From the NCBI GenBank assembly GCA_035515475.1, contig DATJBF010000035.1, positions 18,028 through 82,027 of the forward strand: DNA of 64,000 nt. Reading direction: 5' to 3'. The stretch's first letter is position 1; each line of letters opens with the position of its first letter. This document shows positions 1-8,765 of the stretch, in pieces. The translations under genes and the position numbers were made by a program. The notes under the pieces were generated by a model, which made no database searches, was not told the origin of the DNA, and saw only the letters and a list, made by a program, of their open reading frames with translations. This stretch comes from DATJBF01 sp035515475. Its GTDB lineage: Bacteria; Verrucomicrobiota; Verrucomicrobiia; Palsa-1439.

Positions 1-424
1 AGGCGGCAAGCGCGTCCTCGGACAGACCGCGCTCGCCTGGGGCGCCCCCGCTCTTGCCGTAACCGCGGTAGTCGATGATGAACACGGCCAGACCGATGTC
101 GTGGAAGAGGTGGATCTTTTCCAGGCGGTCGCTGATGTTGCCGTCGCCATCGTGCAGGAAGAGCAGCGTCGGCGAAGTGGGCTCGGCCGGGGCGACATCC
201 GCGCGGGGGTGCTGCGGGATGAACCAGCCGTAGATCGTCACGCCGTCCGACGCGGTGAGGACCGCGGTGTCGAACGGCAGATCGATGTCCTGAGGCGTTT
301 TGGTCAACGTCGTACTCGGGTTGAAGACGACCCGCTGGTCGTAGGTGCGCAGTCCGAGATACGCGCCACCCACCACGAGCAGGAACAAAATAAGGCGCCA
401 CCGCGATCTGGTCGTTCGTTTCAT
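1..424 (-). CDS. Alpha/beta hydrolase, N-terminal part (cut by window edge)
   Basis: The reverse strand reads open from an ATG at 424 to the window edge, giving about 141 residues. The product starts MKRTTRSRW, followed by a hydrophobic stretch (about residues 9-22), so it is probably a membrane-anchored or exported protein. After that come the motif GWFIPQ, a strand ending LLFLHDGDGN (oxyanion-hole region) and IIDYRGYGKSGG, the pattern of Bem46/YfhR-like serine hydrolases. The nucleophile elbow and the rest of the triad lie outside the window, so activity cannot be judged. It is divergent from the histidine kinase at 678, with about 250 bases between them and no other gene in the gap. The family assignment is fairly secure; the substrate is unknown. 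Confidence 0.75.
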   Translation of the reverse strand, partial: MKRTTRSRWRLILFLLVVGGAYLGLRTYDQRVVFNPSTTLTKTPQDIDLPFDTAVLTASDGVTIYGWFIPQHPRADVAPAEPTSPTLLFLHDGDGNISDRLEKIHLFHDIGLAVFIIDYRGYGKSGGAPGERGLSEDALAA

Positions 425-677
425 GAGCGCTCCGCGCAGACTCGACCAAACAGATACTGGCAAGCAGCCGCGTCGTGCAACCGGAAAATCTTTCCCCACC
501 ACGCACCCGGACACAAGTCGCCGGACCAACGGTACAAATTTGTCTGTTGGGGTCACGACGCCTTCTCAAGTGGCCCGGTTTCGGGCTGGAAGCGACATGT
601 CTCGGTTGACTTTTCGCAGTTCTTGGAGGCGGCATATTCCCTGCTCATTACTATTTGTACTGCAGTGAGATAGCTCC

Positions 678-2603
678 ATGGCGCAATCAACTGTCAGCAA
701 ACGCAACGTTCGGGAGTGCACACCGCGCGCACGACTCTACGGGATGGCGCTGGTGATCACGCTCTCGTACATGCTCATCGGTCGGCTCAACAACGACAAC
801 GATTCTTGGGTACAAGTTAATCTCCCGCTGAGCAGCGCGTCCCTGCTGCTCCTGTCGCTTTCGGGCGCCGAGGCATACCTGTACGTCCAGCGCGTGCAAC
901 GGCACCAAGCGCAACTTGAAAAGGTCCGGGCCCGCGAGATCGAGCTTTCCCAACACCTGGCTTTCCAGCGTCAGTCCACACTCAACCACATCTCCCGCGC
1001 GCTCATCGATAAACTCGACGTCACGCAGATCTCGCAGGAGGTTCTCGAAAGCATCGCCGAACTCTTCGAGGCCGACGCGGTGGCCACGTGGATCTCCGAA
1101 AAGAACGGCCCGACGCATTTCGCCCTCAAGAGCGCTTTCGGTTTCACGGCACACAACTTCGAACAACTGGAGGCATCCGACTGGTCATTCCCCGTCTACG
1201 AGCAAACGCAGCAGGAACCGCATCAGATCATCCTCGACAATCTATCGCAGGAGGGACCGCCCACGCTGGCCGCGGTGTGCGAGCGCGAACACATCTCCGG
1301 CGCGGTCCTGAACCCGATCATCCGCCGCGATGAGCTCGTGGGGATCATCGGGATCTTCTACCGCAAGACGCGAACTCTCAATCCCTCGCTTACCGCGGAG
1401 ATGCTCACAGTCGCCAACATCATCGCCAGCGCCGTGCAAGCCGAGGAGTTGTACCGCGATCTCGTGCAGGTGCAGAAGATCGAATCCATCGGTACGCTGA
1501 CCAGCGGGATCGCGCACGACTTCAACAACGTGCTCGCGGCGATTTTGGCATGTGCCAATTACGTGAAACAGCACACGGATCCATCGAGCCCGACGTACCG
1601 TTATCTGGAAGCGACCGAGGCCAGCGCCCTGCGCGGCGCCGCGCTCACCAAGCAGTTGCTCGCATTCGCCCGGCGCGAAGGCCCGCACCTGATCGTGCTC
1701 AATGCCAACGATTGCGTCGAGCAGACGTTGAAGATGTTGGACCGGAGTTTTGACAAAACGATTCTCATCCAACGACAGTTCGCGAAAGATCTGCATTCGA
1801 TTGAGGCCGATCCGTCCCAACTCGAACAGGTCATCCTCAACATTGCCGTCAACGCCCGCGACGCGATGCCCGAGGGCGGCATGTTCACCATCACGACCCA
1901 CAACGTCCACCTCGAAGCCACCGACCCGTTCCGGCCGGCCGTGTCGCTGCCCGACGGCGATTACGTCGTGCTCGGTTTTCGCGACACCGGCTGCGGGATG
2001 GACGAGGCCACGCTGGCGCGCATCTTCGAGCCGTTCTTCACGACGAAACGCCCGGGCAATGGCACGGGACTCGGTCTGTCCCTCGTGCTGAGTATCATCA
2101 AGGGGTTCGAAGGCGAAATCCGCGTCGAGTCAAAACCCGGCCAGGGCGCGCTGTTTGAAATCTTTCTGCCTGCCTCCGAGAAGGTGGCAACGACGACGCC
2201 CGCGCCAACCGTGCCGATCGCGCGCGGCGGCCACGAATGCATCCTGCTCGCCGAAGACGAGGATGTGATCCGCGAGATGGCCCAGATCGGCCTCGAATCA
2301 AAAGGGTACCGCGTGTTCGGCGCGACCGACGGGGCCATGGCGGCGTCCATCTACCGCGAGCACTGGCGGGAAATCGATTTGGTGGTGGCCGACATGGTCA
2401 TGCCGCGCATGAGCGGCCCGGAGTTGTTCGGCTGTCTCAAGGAGGTCAACCCCGGCGTGCGCGTCGTCGTCTCCAGCGGATACAGCCACGACCAGGAAGG
2501 CCAACGGATGCTCCGCCACGGCTGCCTCGGTTATCTCCAAAAACCCTACAACATCGAGACGCTCAACCAACTCGTCCGCTCCGTCCTCGACTCGGGACTG
2601 TAG
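678..2603 (+). CDS. Hybrid sensor histidine kinase with GAF and receiver domains
   Basis: A 641-residue signalling protein. Two membrane segments (about residues 21-36 and 51-70) leave almost no periplasmic domain, so sensing is probably membrane-proximal or cytoplasmic. Next come a coiled coil (75-105), a GAF-like domain (about 105-255), a HisKA domain with phospho-acceptor His280 in GIAHDFNN, an HATPase domain with the N box NIAVNARDAMPEGG and G boxes DTGCGMD and GTGLGLS, and a C-terminal receiver domain (about 515-641) with phospho-acceptor Asp572 in VVADMVMP. The order (HisKA of the AHDFNN type, then HATPase, then REC) is common in hybrid kinases that feed a separate phosphotransfer protein or regulator, neither of which is next door. 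The signal is unknown. Confidence 0.9.
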   Translation: MAQSTVSKRNVRECTPRARLYGMALVITLSYMLIGRLNNDNDSWVQVNLPLSSASLLLLSLSGAEAYLYVQRVQRHQAQLEKVRAREIELSQHLAFQRQSTLNHISRALIDKLDVTQISQEVLESIAELFEADAVATWISEKNGPTHFALKSAFGFTAHNFEQLEASDWSFPVYEQTQQEPHQIILDNLSQEGPPTLAAVCEREHISGAVLNPIIRRDELVGIIGIFYRKTRTLNPSLTAEMLTVANIIASAVQAEELYRDLVQVQKIESIGTLTSGIAHDFNNVLAAILACANYVKQHTDPSSPTYRYLEATEASALRGAALTKQLLAFARREGPHLIVLNANDCVEQTLKMLDRSFDKTILIQRQFAKDLHSIEADPSQLEQVILNIAVNARDAMPEGGMFTITTHNVHLEATDPFRPAVSLPDGDYVVLGFRDTGCGMDEATLARIFEPFFTTKRPGNGTGLGLSLVLSIIKGFEGEIRVESKPGQGALFEIFLPASEKVATTTPAPTVPIARGGHECILLAEDEDVIREMAQIGLESKGYRVFGATDGAMAASIYREHWREIDLVVADMVMPRMSGPELFGCLKEVNPGVRVVVSSGYSHDQEGQRMLRHGCLGYLQKPYNIETLNQLVRSVLDSGL

Positions 2604-2648
2604 GCGTCGCTCGCGCCCGCCGCCCATGCAGCATCTGTCAACCTGACC

Positions 2649-4721
2649 TTAATCCCTCCTCTGAAGACCGCGCAGTCGCGCTAACGCGCGTTGCGCCGCG
2701 GTGAAGTCAGGCTTAAGCTGTACCGCCCGCTCGTAGTGTCCAATCGCCTCTTGAACTCTGCCGACCTGCACAAGGGCATTCCCCAGGTTGTTGTGTGCCC
2801 TGGCGTAGTCCGGATCGATTCGCAGGGCCTGCTCATAGTGTCCGATCGCCTCTTGAACTCTGCCGACCTGCACAAGGGCAACCCCCAGGTTGTTGTGTGC
2901 CTTGGCGTAGTCCGGGTCGATTCGCAGCGCCTGCTCGTAGTGTCCGATTGCGTCGTCGATCCTGCCCGTCTGCGCGAGCACAACTCCCAGGTCGTTGTGC
3001 GCCTCGGCGTAGTCTGGGTCGATTCGCAACGCCTGCTCGTAGTGTCCGATTGCGTCCTCGATCCTGCCCGTCTGTGCGAGCGCAACTCCGAGGTTGTAGT
3101 GCGCCTCGGCATAGTCAGGCTTGATTCGCAGCGCCTGCTCTAAATACCCGATCCCCTCCATCACCCTGCCCTCGCGCACCAGTATCCCACCGAGTTGAAC
3201 ATGGGCTGGCGCGAATTCGGGCACCAGCCGGACAGTTTCGGCGTAGTGGACGACCGCCAGTTCTGGCTTCCCATGCTCCTCGAGGTCAAGGGCAATATTG
3301 TAATGGGTCGTCGCGCGAATGTGGGTCTCGGGTACCATCGCGCGATTACACATAACCGCTGCCATGGCCGCGGTCGTCACGCCGGTCCAGAGAGCTTTCC
3401 ATCGCTTCTCGTGTACGGCGCCCCGCAGGCCTGTTACCCCAGCCGCTGCTAACAGCACCAGAAGCGGTACGACGGGAAACCGGTACCGCGAGAACACGTA
3501 GAATATGACCACGCTCGCCGCATAGCCGAGGATCATCGCGTAAAGCACCCACAGTCTTCTCCGCTGCGACCAGGTCAGGCAAACACCCAGCAACGCCAGG
3601 GGACAGATCGTGCCGAAGTGCAGTAGGTGGTTCAGCGTCCTCAGAAGCGGCGACCAATCCCCATACGTGTATTGATCCTCGCTGTCGCACACCTCGCTGA
3701 CATTCCAGACGAGCAGACACTTCTTGACCATCAGTCGCAACCAACGAGCGGAGTTCTCACGAACCTCTACCAACGCCCTGGCCGTCCAGTAACGCGATAC
3801 CTCCCCGGGGCTGAGTCTGCGTCCCATCGCCCGCTCGGCCAGCCTCGTGGCGTCGTCGCGCTCGAACTCCGCGCTGCCATGTCCGGCGACCAGTGGGTGA
3901 TAACCGCCTGTCGCGTCTCTGCCGTTGCCAATGTAAAAATTCGGGCCGAACTGTGCCGTCGTCAAATGAAACTCACCGCCGACCAGCAAGTTCCTACAAC
4001 CGACCGGCAATAGTACCACCGCCAGCCCCAACAGAAGCAGCCCCGCCCATTGCAGTCGCGTCGTCCAGAGTTCTCGGCGCCAAAGTACGAATAGCCACGC
4101 CAACAGGATTGGCAAGAAAATGAGCCCATTTTCTCGCGTCAGCGCGAGCAACCCCAGGACGACACCCGTCCCCAGCCACCAGCGGCGCTGAGGGCGCTCC
4201 AATAACCTTCCCAACACCGCCAACAGCCCGCAGACGAAAAACAAATCCAGCACCGACTTCTGAATCGAGCAGTCGAAGAAAATCGCCGTCGGGCACGCCG
4301 CGAGGACGACGCCAGCCAAAAGACCCGCGTTTTGCGAGAAGAAACTCCGCCCCGCGCGCGCGAGTAACACACACGAGCCGGCGCCGATGACGATCTGCAC
4401 CAGCCGTACTGCCAGCAGATTCCTTCCCCACAATATGTAAAGTCCCCCGAGAAAATACGGATAGAGCGGAGCCTGATAAAACACGTTTTTACCAAGCCAG
4501 TCGCCATTCGCAATTTGGCGCGCCCACGCGTCGTAGCTTGCCGCGTCGCCCAGGAGCATGGGGAACACAGGCGCGTCCCTAATTTGCCACAGATAAACCG
4601 CTCGTAACACAAGGGCGACTATCCACACCAAGATATAAGGTGCAACTTTGCGGCTGAGACTCGGGGGGTTCTCTGGGGGCGAACAGCGTGGCGCGGGGCC
4701 ATACTTGAACGGTGAAGTCAA
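2649..4721 (-). CDS. Multi-pass membrane glycosyltransferase (GT-C/PMT-like) with C-terminal TPR tail
   Basis: A 690-residue protein. Residues about 28-430 form a polytopic membrane domain resembling the ArnT/PMT_2 (GT-C) fold, with the acidic first-loop motif GDAASYDAWARQ and a YQAPLYPYFLGGLY segment. Residues about 470-680 are six tandem 34-residue TPRs of the type HYNLGVALAQTGRIEDAIG. Known GT-C enzymes move sugars from polyprenyl-phosphate donors on the outer face of the inner membrane; the acceptor here is unknown. The start is a TTG at 4721; no in-frame ATG precedes the first membrane segment. It is closely similar over its whole length to the protein at 22361-24295 (same loop motifs, same QKSVLDLF segment), so the two are paralogues. 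TPR tails would give a protein-binding surface, as in eukaryotic TMTC O-mannosyltransferases. Confidence 0.85.
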   Translation of the reverse strand: MTSPFKYGPAPRCSPPENPPSLSRKVAPYILVWIVALVLRAVYLWQIRDAPVFPMLLGDAASYDAWARQIANGDWLGKNVFYQAPLYPYFLGGLYILWGRNLLAVRLVQIVIGAGSCVLLARAGRSFFSQNAGLLAGVVLAACPTAIFFDCSIQKSVLDLFFVCGLLAVLGRLLERPQRRWWLGTGVVLGLLALTRENGLIFLPILLAWLFVLWRRELWTTRLQWAGLLLLGLAVVLLPVGCRNLLVGGEFHLTTAQFGPNFYIGNGRDATGGYHPLVAGHGSAEFERDDATRLAERAMGRRLSPGEVSRYWTARALVEVRENSARWLRLMVKKCLLVWNVSEVCDSEDQYTYGDWSPLLRTLNHLLHFGTICPLALLGVCLTWSQRRRLWVLYAMILGYAASVVIFYVFSRYRFPVVPLLVLLAAAGVTGLRGAVHEKRWKALWTGVTTAAMAAVMCNRAMVPETHIRATTHYNIALDLEEHGKPELAVVHYAETVRLVPEFAPAHVQLGGILVREGRVMEGIGYLEQALRIKPDYAEAHYNLGVALAQTGRIEDAIGHYEQALRIDPDYAEAHNDLGVVLAQTGRIDDAIGHYEQALRIDPDYAKAHNNLGVALVQVGRVQEAIGHYEQALRIDPDYARAHNNLGNALVQVGRVQEAIGHYERAVQLKPDFTAAQRALARLRGLQRRD
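2680..3320 (-). repeat. 102-bp tandem DNA repeats encoding TPR units
   Basis: Inside the glycosyltransferase gene the sequence repeats with a period of 102 bases (34 codons). Adjacent units between about 2740 and 3130 are nearly identical at the nucleotide level: phrases such as gcctgctcatagtgtccgat and gttgttgtgtgcc recur each period. That suggests recent duplication or gene conversion rather than old, diverged repeats. Confidence 0.85.
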
Positions 4722-4911
4722 GACACAACCCGGTTCTCAGAGAGAACCCAATTCGTAACCTCAGGTCTCATTAATCGTCAATGCGCCTTTGTGGCTTTGG
4801 TGGTTTCACAGAACCGTCCGAGTTTCCTCTCACGCGCTGCTCGCCCGGCCGATCGCCGCACCCTGCTGCTCACGCTGCCGCAGTCGAATCTGCTCTCCGC
4901 TGCCACTCCCA

Positions 4912-5622
4912 TCACTCCTTCGGTGCCCGCGTCAGCGGCACGAAGGCGACCGGGGCCACGTGTTGCTGGGTGACTTTTCCGGTGGTGCTCTTCTCCACCA
5001 ACACCAGTGATTGCCGGCCGGCGACCTCGCCGATGGGAATCACCATCCGGCCACCGGGCTTGAGTTGCTCGATCAACGGCGGCGGCACCTGCTCCGCGCC
5101 TGCGGTGACGATGATCGCGTCGAACGGCGCGTGCTCGGGCCAGCCGAGGTAACCGTCGCCGAGTTTGACCTGCACCTTGCCGTACCCGAGGCGTTTGAGC
5201 CGTTCCGCCGCAGCGGTGGCGAGGGGTTCGATGATTTCGATGGAATACACTTCCCTGGCGATCTCGTCCAGAACCGCCGCCTGGTATCCCGAGCCGGTGC
5301 CGATCTCCAGCACTTTCGATTGCGGCGTAAGCTGGAGCAGTTCGGTCATCAGGGCGACGATGTAGGGCTGGGAAATCGTTTGGTCGTAGCCGATGGGGAG
5401 CGGGCCGTCGTCGTACGCAGAATCGACCCAGCGCTCGGGCACAAACTCGTGCCGCGGCACCTTGCGCATCGCGGCGAGCACGTTTTCATCCGTGACGCCG
5501 CGCGCTTCGATTTGCTCACGGACCATACGTTCGCGGCTGGCCTCGAACGACTCGGGGCGGAACGACAAATCAACCGTCCGCCGGCACGCTGCGGTTCCCA
5601 GTGTCGCGACCGCAACGCCCAA
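4912..5622 (-). CDS. pcm: Protein-L-isoaspartate O-methyltransferase
   Basis: Repairs proteins by methylating isoaspartyl residues with S-adenosylmethionine. Motifs seen: MREQIEARG-type N-terminus (MVREQIEARG), PRHEFVP, YDQTISQPYIVALM, the SAM-binding loop LEIGTGSGYQAAVL, and LKPGGRMVIPIG near the C-terminus. The usual cytosolic enzyme is about 205-215 residues and could start at the ATG at 5526, but the family-typical lead-in ESFEASRERMV lies upstream, so a longer form is likely. I chose a TTG at 5622, which gives a hydrophobic stretch ending in TLGTAAC, resembling a weak lipoprotein signal. An in-frame TTG at 5706 would overlap the ferritin gene. The gene follows the ferritin gene by about 20 bases on the same strand, probably in one transcript. 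The family is certain; the start and location are not. Confidence 0.85.
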   Translation of the reverse strand: MGVAVATLGTAACRRTVDLSFRPESFEASRERMVREQIEARGVTDENVLAAMRKVPRHEFVPERWVDSAYDDGPLPIGYDQTISQPYIVALMTELLQLTPQSKVLEIGTGSGYQAAVLDEIAREVYSIEIIEPLATAAAERLKRLGYGKVQVKLGDGYLGWPEHAPFDAIIVTAGAEQVPPPLIEQLKPGGRMVIPIGEVAGRQSLVLVEKSTTGKVTQQHVAPVAFVPLTRAPKE

Positions 5623-5644
5623 CCTCAGCGTCGGCCAGACCGCC

Positions 5645-6163
5645 TCAGGAAAGTTCCTCTTCCGCCATCGGCTTCTGGCCCGCTTGTCTGGCCAGCCATT
5701 CCTCAACTCGCAACAGACCGCTTTCCCCCGCCCGACGGATCACTTTCAGCAGGGCATCCATCGAGGAGACCTCTTCGAGTTGCTCCTTCACGAACCACTG
5801 GAGGAAATTGTCGGTCGTATAATTGACTTCTTTCTTCGCAAGATCGACGAGCTTGTGAATCTGGTCGGTGACCTCGACCTCCCAATCGAGCGAGAGCTTC
5901 ACCGCTTCTTCGGCCGACGCGAACTTGTGCTGCGGCGCTTTCACCGCGGGAATCACGACCTGGCCATCGGCCTCGACGAGAAATTTCACGAACCGCATCG
6001 CATGGTCGCGTTCTTCTTCGGCCTGTTTGTAGAAATGGGCGGCCAGTTGCGGGAGGGCTTCCTCGTCAAAGTGCGCGGCGATCGCCACATACTGCAACGA
6101 AGCGCCAAATTCGTTGCCGATTTGCTGGTTGATCGCGTCGTTGATCTTCTTGCTGATCAGCAT
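5645..6163 (-). CDS. Ferritin-like iron storage protein
   Basis: A 172-residue four-helix ferritin of the bacterial non-haem type (FtnA-like). It shows the ferroxidase-type ligands in NEFGASLQYVAIA and in EEERDHAMRF (E-x-x-H), and later the helix QWFVKEQLEEVSSM carrying the conserved E-Q-x-E pattern. It oxidises Fe(II) and stores it as a ferric mineral in a 24-mer cage in the cytoplasm. The start ATG at 6163 gives MLISKKINDAINQQIG, the usual ferritin N-terminus. It lies directly upstream of pcm on the same strand; both fit a stress-repair role, but no iron- or peroxide-responsive operator was recognised upstream. Confidence 0.92.
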   Translation of the reverse strand: MLISKKINDAINQQIGNEFGASLQYVAIAAHFDEEALPQLAAHFYKQAEEERDHAMRFVKFLVEADGQVVIPAVKAPQHKFASAEEAVKLSLDWEVEVTDQIHKLVDLAKKEVNYTTDNFLQWFVKEQLEEVSSMDALLKVIRRAGESGLLRVEEWLARQAGQKPMAEEELS

Positions 6164-6200
6164 ACCAACAAGATGCGGCGGCAGGGTACGTAATGCAATT

Positions 6201-6566
6201 CTATTCTGGCCAGGCTTCGTTGGTCTGCTTCGACTTCTTGTCGCGGGCTTTCAGCATGGCCTCGCGGGCCTTGGCCTTGGCAAACTTGCGGAAGCTGTCG
6301 GTTTGCCCGATCCGATATTCGTCGATAGCCTGGAAGGCCGCCTCGCGCCCCGCTTCGTACAGGTCCTGCGGATTGATGCGGCGCTGCGCGATCTCAGCCG
6401 CTTGCAGGCGCAGGAGCGAATCCATCGCCTTCATAATGCTTTCCTTCGCGCGTTTGCCGAACACGCCCTGCGCTTTCTTGACCATGTCCGGTGTGATCGC
6501 CGCTTGCTCGGGATCGTCCTCTCGCAACGCGCCGTAATCGAGATGAATGATTGGGTCGTCTGGCAT
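6201..6566 (-). CDS. Small protein with a possible sigma-70 region 2-like segment
   Basis: A 121-residue predicted cytosolic protein of unknown function. It is highly charged, helical and has no membrane segment. The stretch RRINPQDLYEAGREAAFQAID followed by EYRIGQTDSFRKFAKAKAREAM resembles sigma-70 region 2 (DL-x-Q-E-G, then A-I-D-x-F, then F-x-x-Y/F-A), but no region 4 follows. It may be a decayed or domesticated sigma-domain protein, or the likeness may be chance. The start ATG at 6566 has a purine-rich AAAGAGAA about 7 bases upstream. It lies about 40 bases upstream of the ferritin gene on the same strand and could be co-transcribed with it. Confidence 0.55.
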   Translation of the reverse strand: MPDDPIIHLDYGALREDDPEQAAITPDMVKKAQGVFGKRAKESIMKAMDSLLRLQAAEIAQRRINPQDLYEAGREAAFQAIDEYRIGQTDSFRKFAKAKAREAMLKARDKKSKQTNEAWPE

Positions 6567-6710
6567 CGCAAATTCTCTTTTGTTGACAATTCACCCGCCC
6601 GCCGGGCCAAACACCTCCCGCCGTCCTGCGGAAGACGTTCCACTTACCAGTTCATCTGCGGATAGGCAAGCAGAATCACTGGTTCGCGGCGCCGGCGGCA
6701 CGGCGGGAAC

Positions 6711-7763
6711 TTACCCCCGATTCGTCACTTCGACAAACCGCTCCAGCCGTTCCAATGCAGCGCCACTGTCGATCAACTCCGCCGCGCGCCGCCAGCCGCC
6801 GGCGAAGTCGTTCGCCACCTCGGCCACCACCAGCGCCGCCGCCGCGTTCAGCAACACGATGTCACGCCGCGGGCCGCGGTGCCGGCCACCGAGCACCTCC
6901 CGTACAACCTGGGCACAGTACGGCGGTTCGCCGCCGGCCAACTCCGACAGTTTCACCTCCATCAATCGCATCTCCGAATGGGGCACGCGGAAATCGCGCA
7001 CCGTCTCCTCGATGCGCCCACCCCACAACTCCGCGCACGTGTTCGGGCCCAGCGTCGAAAACTCGTCCAGCCCGGCACCGTGGACGACCAGCGCGCGTTG
7101 GACGCCGATCAAGCGGAGCACTTCGGCATAGCGTCCCACGAGCGCCGGGTCGAAAATGCCGACGACCTGGTGGGTGGGCCGCGCGGGATTCACCAGCGGA
7201 CCGATGATGTTGAACACCGTCCGCTGTTTCCGTTCGGCCAGTTTCTTCCGTACCGAGGCGACCTTCTTGAACGCGGGGTGATACGCCGGCGCGAAGAAAA
7301 ACGTCACGCCCACTTCCTCCAGGCAACGACGCGCCGCGCCGGGTGCGAGTTCGATCCGGGCGCCGAGCGCGGTCAGCACGTCTGCGCTGCCGCACCGGCT
7401 GGTGATTGCGCGGTTGCCGTGCTTGGCGACCGGCACGCCGGCGGCGGCGACGACGAACGTCACGCACGACGAGATGTTGAACGTTTGCGCCAGATCGGCG
7501 CCGGTTCCGCAGACGTCCATCACCGCCCCGCCAAACCGCGCGCTATCGATTTGTGGATCCACGGCCCGCTCGCGCAACTCCAGGGCAAACGCCGCGATCT
7601 CCGCCGCCGTCTCGCCCCGGCGCGCCAGCGCCGTGAGGAACTCGGCCTTGGTCTCGTCCGCCGTCCCTTCGTCCAACAGCGACCGGACGGCCTCCGCCAC
7701 TTCGGCGCGCGAAAGCGCGCGACCTGCGGACACGCTCGGTGTTAAAGTATTGAGGCCGATCAT
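6711..7763 (-). CDS. trpD: Anthranilate phosphoribosyltransferase
   Basis: Second step of tryptophan synthesis: transfers phosphoribosyl from PRPP to anthranilate. The 350-residue length is typical. Motifs seen: the PRPP-binding loop DVCGTGAD, the family signature KHGNRAITSRCGSADVLTALG-like segment, and the anthranilate-site region FFFAPAYHPAFKKV. I start at the ATG at 7763 rather than a TTG two codons earlier. No other trp gene is nearby, so the pathway is dispersed in this genome. It is divergent from the coiled-coil membrane protein gene at 7839, about 75 bases apart, so the two share a promoter region. Confidence 0.95.
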   Translation of the reverse strand: MIGLNTLTPSVSAGRALSRAEVAEAVRSLLDEGTADETKAEFLTALARRGETAAEIAAFALELRERAVDPQIDSARFGGAVMDVCGTGADLAQTFNISSCVTFVVAAAGVPVAKHGNRAITSRCGSADVLTALGARIELAPGAARRCLEEVGVTFFFAPAYHPAFKKVASVRKKLAERKQRTVFNIIGPLVNPARPTHQVVGIFDPALVGRYAEVLRLIGVQRALVVHGAGLDEFSTLGPNTCAELWGGRIEETVRDFRVPHSEMRLMEVKLSELAGGEPPYCAQVVREVLGGRHRGPRRDIVLLNAAAALVVAEVANDFAGGWRRAAELIDSGAALERLERFVEVTNRG

Positions 7764-7838
7764 GTGCAAAACGAGACGCTATCACAAAAAGCGGGAAAGT
7801 GTTAGAATCAGATTCGGCCACCGGTGCGTGGCTTGACC

Positions 7839-8765
7839 ATGAAGACCAATCGCGTTCTCCTGATCGCCGTCGTCGTCATGACGGTCCTGTGCGCCGCGCT
7901 CGTCTGGTCGAACGTCGTCGCCGCCGGTCGCGCCCGCCAGCTGAAGGCGCAACTGGAAACCTCGGAGACAAAACTCAAGGAACTCGAGGCCCGCGACCGC
8001 AATGCCGCGAGGCAGACGGTGGACACCGGAATGGGTGAGTTGCTGGCCCAGCGCGACGCGGAGTACGAACAATTGCATGACGCCTACGACAAACTCAAAG
8101 AGCAACTGGCCGCCACCAAAGCCGTCAACGTCGCGGTCCCTGCCGTTACCTCCACCCCGACGCGCGCAAGTTTCAGTCCGTTTTTTCGTCGGAATGGTAT
8201 GAGCAACTACCTCGAGCGTGTCCGGCTACAGGATCCGGCGCGGTACACGGAAATTGTCCAGCGGATCCAGCAGCGCCAGCAGCAAGCCGCCGAGGAATAC
8301 GACGATCAGATGGCGGGATTGGTTCAGCGCGCCCAGAACGCGGCCACGCCGGAGGAAGCCGACCTGGTCAGTCAGATTACCGACACGCTCGACAAGATCA
8401 ATCAGTTGCGCCAAAGCCGGGCGGCGGTGGCCGACCTGCCCGAAGATCAGCAGCAGACCCAATTGCAGTCGATCAACGAACAGATGCACGACGCCATGCA
8501 ACAACTCGGCCAGTTGCGCGATCAGGATCGAACGATGCAGTACCAGCAACTGGCCGACCAACTTGGATTGAAGGGCCAGGATGCACAAAACCTCGTTCAG
8601 GGCATTCCCCAAATCTTGAAGAACACGCAGTACACCCCGCAACGCGGCCCGGGCGGCTTTGGTGGCCTGGGCGGCGGGACGGCAGCCGGGACGACCGGCA
8701 GCGGCGCCTCCACGTCCTCGTCGACAACCCCGTCGTCGCAACCGTCATCAACCGCCACCAAGTGA
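7839..8765 (+). CDS. Membrane-anchored coiled-coil protein, function unknown
   Basis: A 308-residue protein starting MKTNRVLLIAVVVMTVLCAAL, a single N-terminal membrane anchor. Two coiled-coil regions follow (about residues 28-90 and 135-250) that are rich in Gln, Glu and Ala, and then a flexible Gly/Ser/Thr-rich C-terminus (about 270-308). I recognise no catalytic motif. The middle resembles periplasmic helical proteins generally (LysM-less, Spy-like in composition), but I do not assign it to a family. I use the ATG at 7839 instead of a GTG five codons upstream. A TAGAAT box at 7804-7809 could be its -10. It overlaps the next gene by four bases (GTGA), so translation of the aminotransferase is probably coupled to it. 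Confidence 0.75.
   Translation: MKTNRVLLIAVVVMTVLCAALVWSNVVAAGRARQLKAQLETSETKLKELEARDRNAARQTVDTGMGELLAQRDAEYEQLHDAYDKLKEQLAATKAVNVAVPAVTSTPTRASFSPFFRRNGMSNYLERVRLQDPARYTEIVQRIQQRQQQAAEEYDDQMAGLVQRAQNAATPEEADLVSQITDTLDKINQLRQSRAAVADLPEDQQQTQLQSINEQMHDAMQQLGQLRDQDRTMQYQQLADQLGLKGQDAQNLVQGIPQILKNTQYTPQRGPGGFGGLGGGTAAGTTGSGASTSSSTTPSSQPSSTATK

Noticed and set aside
606..640. TTGACT and CATATT/TATTCC ahead of the hybrid histidine kinase as a promoter
   Set aside because: The spacer would be 21-23 bases, too long for a sigma-70 promoter.
101..673. Open frames on the + strand at the left end
   Set aside because: They are antisense to the truncated alpha/beta hydrolase and contain no recognisable domain.
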